From: Alicyclobacillaceae bacterium I2511
GTDB lineage: Bacteria; Bacillota; Bacilli; Alicyclobacillales; Alicyclobacillaceae
Assembly: GCA_003584005.1 (NCBI GenBank)
Contig: QXHL01000006.1
Coordinates: 40,511-104,510 of the forward strand
Reading direction: 5' to 3'
Length of the DNA: 64,000 nucleotides
Shown here: piece by piece, positions 63,179-64,000 of the stretch
Layout: every line of letters starts with the position of its first letter
Numbering within the stretch: the stretch's first letter is position 1
Position numbers and translations under genes: made by a program
Notes under the pieces: generated by a model
The model's input: the letters and a program-made list of their open reading frames with translations, nothing else
Told to the model about the DNA's origin: nothing
The model's database searches: none

Positions 63179-64000
63179 TTAAATCAACACCTGCCGGGTT
63201 TTCCACTCGGCCAAGTCTTTGTACACCCCTGCCAGTGACTGGTAACTGCGGCGGTATAAGGGGTATAGTCCGGCATAGGCAGCAGGCCAGTCGGTAGGTG
63301 AAACCACAGGAGTCGCTTGGATTCTCCAGCCACTTTCCGACATTTGGTGCAAATCCAACATTCCCACCCCGTGTGCGGCCAGCATGGCTGCTCCGTACGC
63401 GGGACCGTGGGATCCACCCACGGTTGTCACCGAGCGGTTGAGCACAGCGGAGAAAATTTCCATCCACAATTGTCCTTGTGCCCCACCCCCAGACACGCGA
63501 ACTTGGTTGAGTGGGGCCCCTAAATCAACCAGCAACTCCCAGGCATCCCGTAAGCTGAAGGCAACGCCCTCTAACACCGCTCGCACCAGGTGTGACCGTT
63601 CATGGCGCCAGTCCAACCCCACGAAGGCCCCCCTGGCGTCCGGATTGAGGTGGGGGGTACGCTCCCCCAACAGGTAGGGCAGATACAACAATCCCTCGGC
63701 CCCTGGGGCCACTTGGGCCGCCTCTGCCAACAGCAGGTCATACACATCTGTGCCGCTGGCCTGTGCCACCAACACCTCCGGTTGCCCGAAACGGCGGCGA
63801 TACCACTGCAGAGAACCGCCGGCAGCCTGTGTCACCCCCATGGTGAACCAGCGGTCTTCCAGAGCATGGCAAAAGGTGTGCAGCCGCCCTGCGGGATCGC
63901 GCAGGGGAGTTGCCGTAGGTGCGAGCACAACCCCGGAGGTGCCAAACACGACTGAAACCAAGCCCGGGTCTATGACGCCCAGCCCCACGGCCCCCGCGGC
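63179..64000 (-). CDS. xylB: Xylulokinase, C-terminal part (start lies outside the window)
   Basis: The visible 273 residues are the C-terminal half of an FGGY kinase. AAGAVGLGVIDPGLVSVVFGTSGVV, LLYLPYLLGERTPHLNPDARGAFVGL and VRVSGGGAQGQLWMEIFSAVLN with GPAYGAAMLAA are the C-terminal signatures of xylulokinase. It phosphorylates D-xylulose to feed the pentose phosphate pathway. It lies 27 bases upstream of xylA, so xylB-xylA are co-transcribed. The N-terminal ATPase half is not in the window. Confidence 0.92.
   Translation of the reverse strand, partial: AAGAVGLGVIDPGLVSVVFGTSGVVLAPTATPLRDPAGRLHTFCHALEDRWFTMGVTQAAGGSLQWYRRRFGQPEVLVAQASGTDVYDLLLAEAAQVAPGAEGLLYLPYLLGERTPHLNPDARGAFVGLDWRHERSHLVRAVLEGVAFSLRDAWELLVDLGAPLNQVRVSGGGAQGQLWMEIFSAVLNRSVTTVGGSHGPAYGAAMLAAHGVGMLDLHQMSESGWRIQATPVVSPTDWPAAYAGLYPLYRRSYQSLAGVYKDLAEWKTRQVLI

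Overview
The window is chromosomal DNA of a Gram-positive, probably aerobic spore-former-type bacterium of the Bacillales. Supporting signs are GGAGG-type ribosome binding sites ahead of many ATG, GTG and TTG starts, a GntR/LacI-chimera AraR with ACGTAC-type operators, cre-like sites, a sigma-54 branched-chain catabolic operon with ptb/buk/leucine dehydrogenase, lipoprotein binding proteins, and a tandem dynamin pair resembling the two halves of Bacillus DynA. Base composition is roughly balanced. A family such as Alicyclobacillaceae would fit, but this is inference; no rRNA or taxon marker was seen.

Layout. 1-4340: a partial ornithine aminotransferase and two overlapping dynamin-like GTPases. 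4515-5813: an O-antigen-ligase-type membrane protein. 5896-15417: a cobalamin operon (cbiX-cobA-cbiH-cbiJC-cbiD-cbiET-cbiL-cbiF-cbiG) behind a promoter, a cobalamin riboswitch and a terminator; it covers uroporphyrinogen III to cobyrinate except precorrin-2 oxidation. 15419-19104: an M29 aminopeptidase, an acyl-CoA dehydrogenase and an IclR regulator. 19101-22251: a c-di-GMP-I riboswitch with a competing terminator in front of an EAL protein and a FapA/DUF342 protein. 22413-27130: a TPR protein and a crotonase, then a KimA/APC-type permease and an MFS permease. 27127-34389: leucine dehydrogenase, phosphate butyryltransferase, a ferredoxin-linked 2-oxoacid oxidoreductase (delta, alpha, beta, no gamma) and butyrate kinase, read from a near-consensus -24/-12 promoter, with a divergent ACT-PAS-AAA+ activator. 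34390-35788: wrbA and the decayed remains of an aldo/keto reductase.

35789-51204 is an L-arabinose island: divergent araR, a sugar ABC importer, araB, araD, an AraM/EgsA dehydrogenase and araA, followed by an iron-type alcohol dehydrogenase, a Gfo/Idh dehydrogenase, a ThuA-like protein and a sugar isomerase/epimerase. An IS256-family remnant at 51305-51454 separates it from a second sugar island (51592-64000): two enolase-superfamily dehydratases, an RraA-type protein, a GntR/FCD regulator, a zinc sugar/polyol dehydrogenase, a second ABC importer with two permeases, xylA and the start-truncated xylB. Together the two islands suggest growth on plant pentoses and their acids by both phosphorylative and possibly non-phosphorylative routes.

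The most notable items are the c-di-GMP riboswitch whose pairing predicts an OFF switch on a probable c-di-GMP phosphodiesterase, the sigma-54 operon in which a ferredoxin oxidoreductase takes the place of the branched-chain dehydrogenase complex, the split DynA-like pair, and a four-copy imperfect tandem repeat upstream of the GntR gene.
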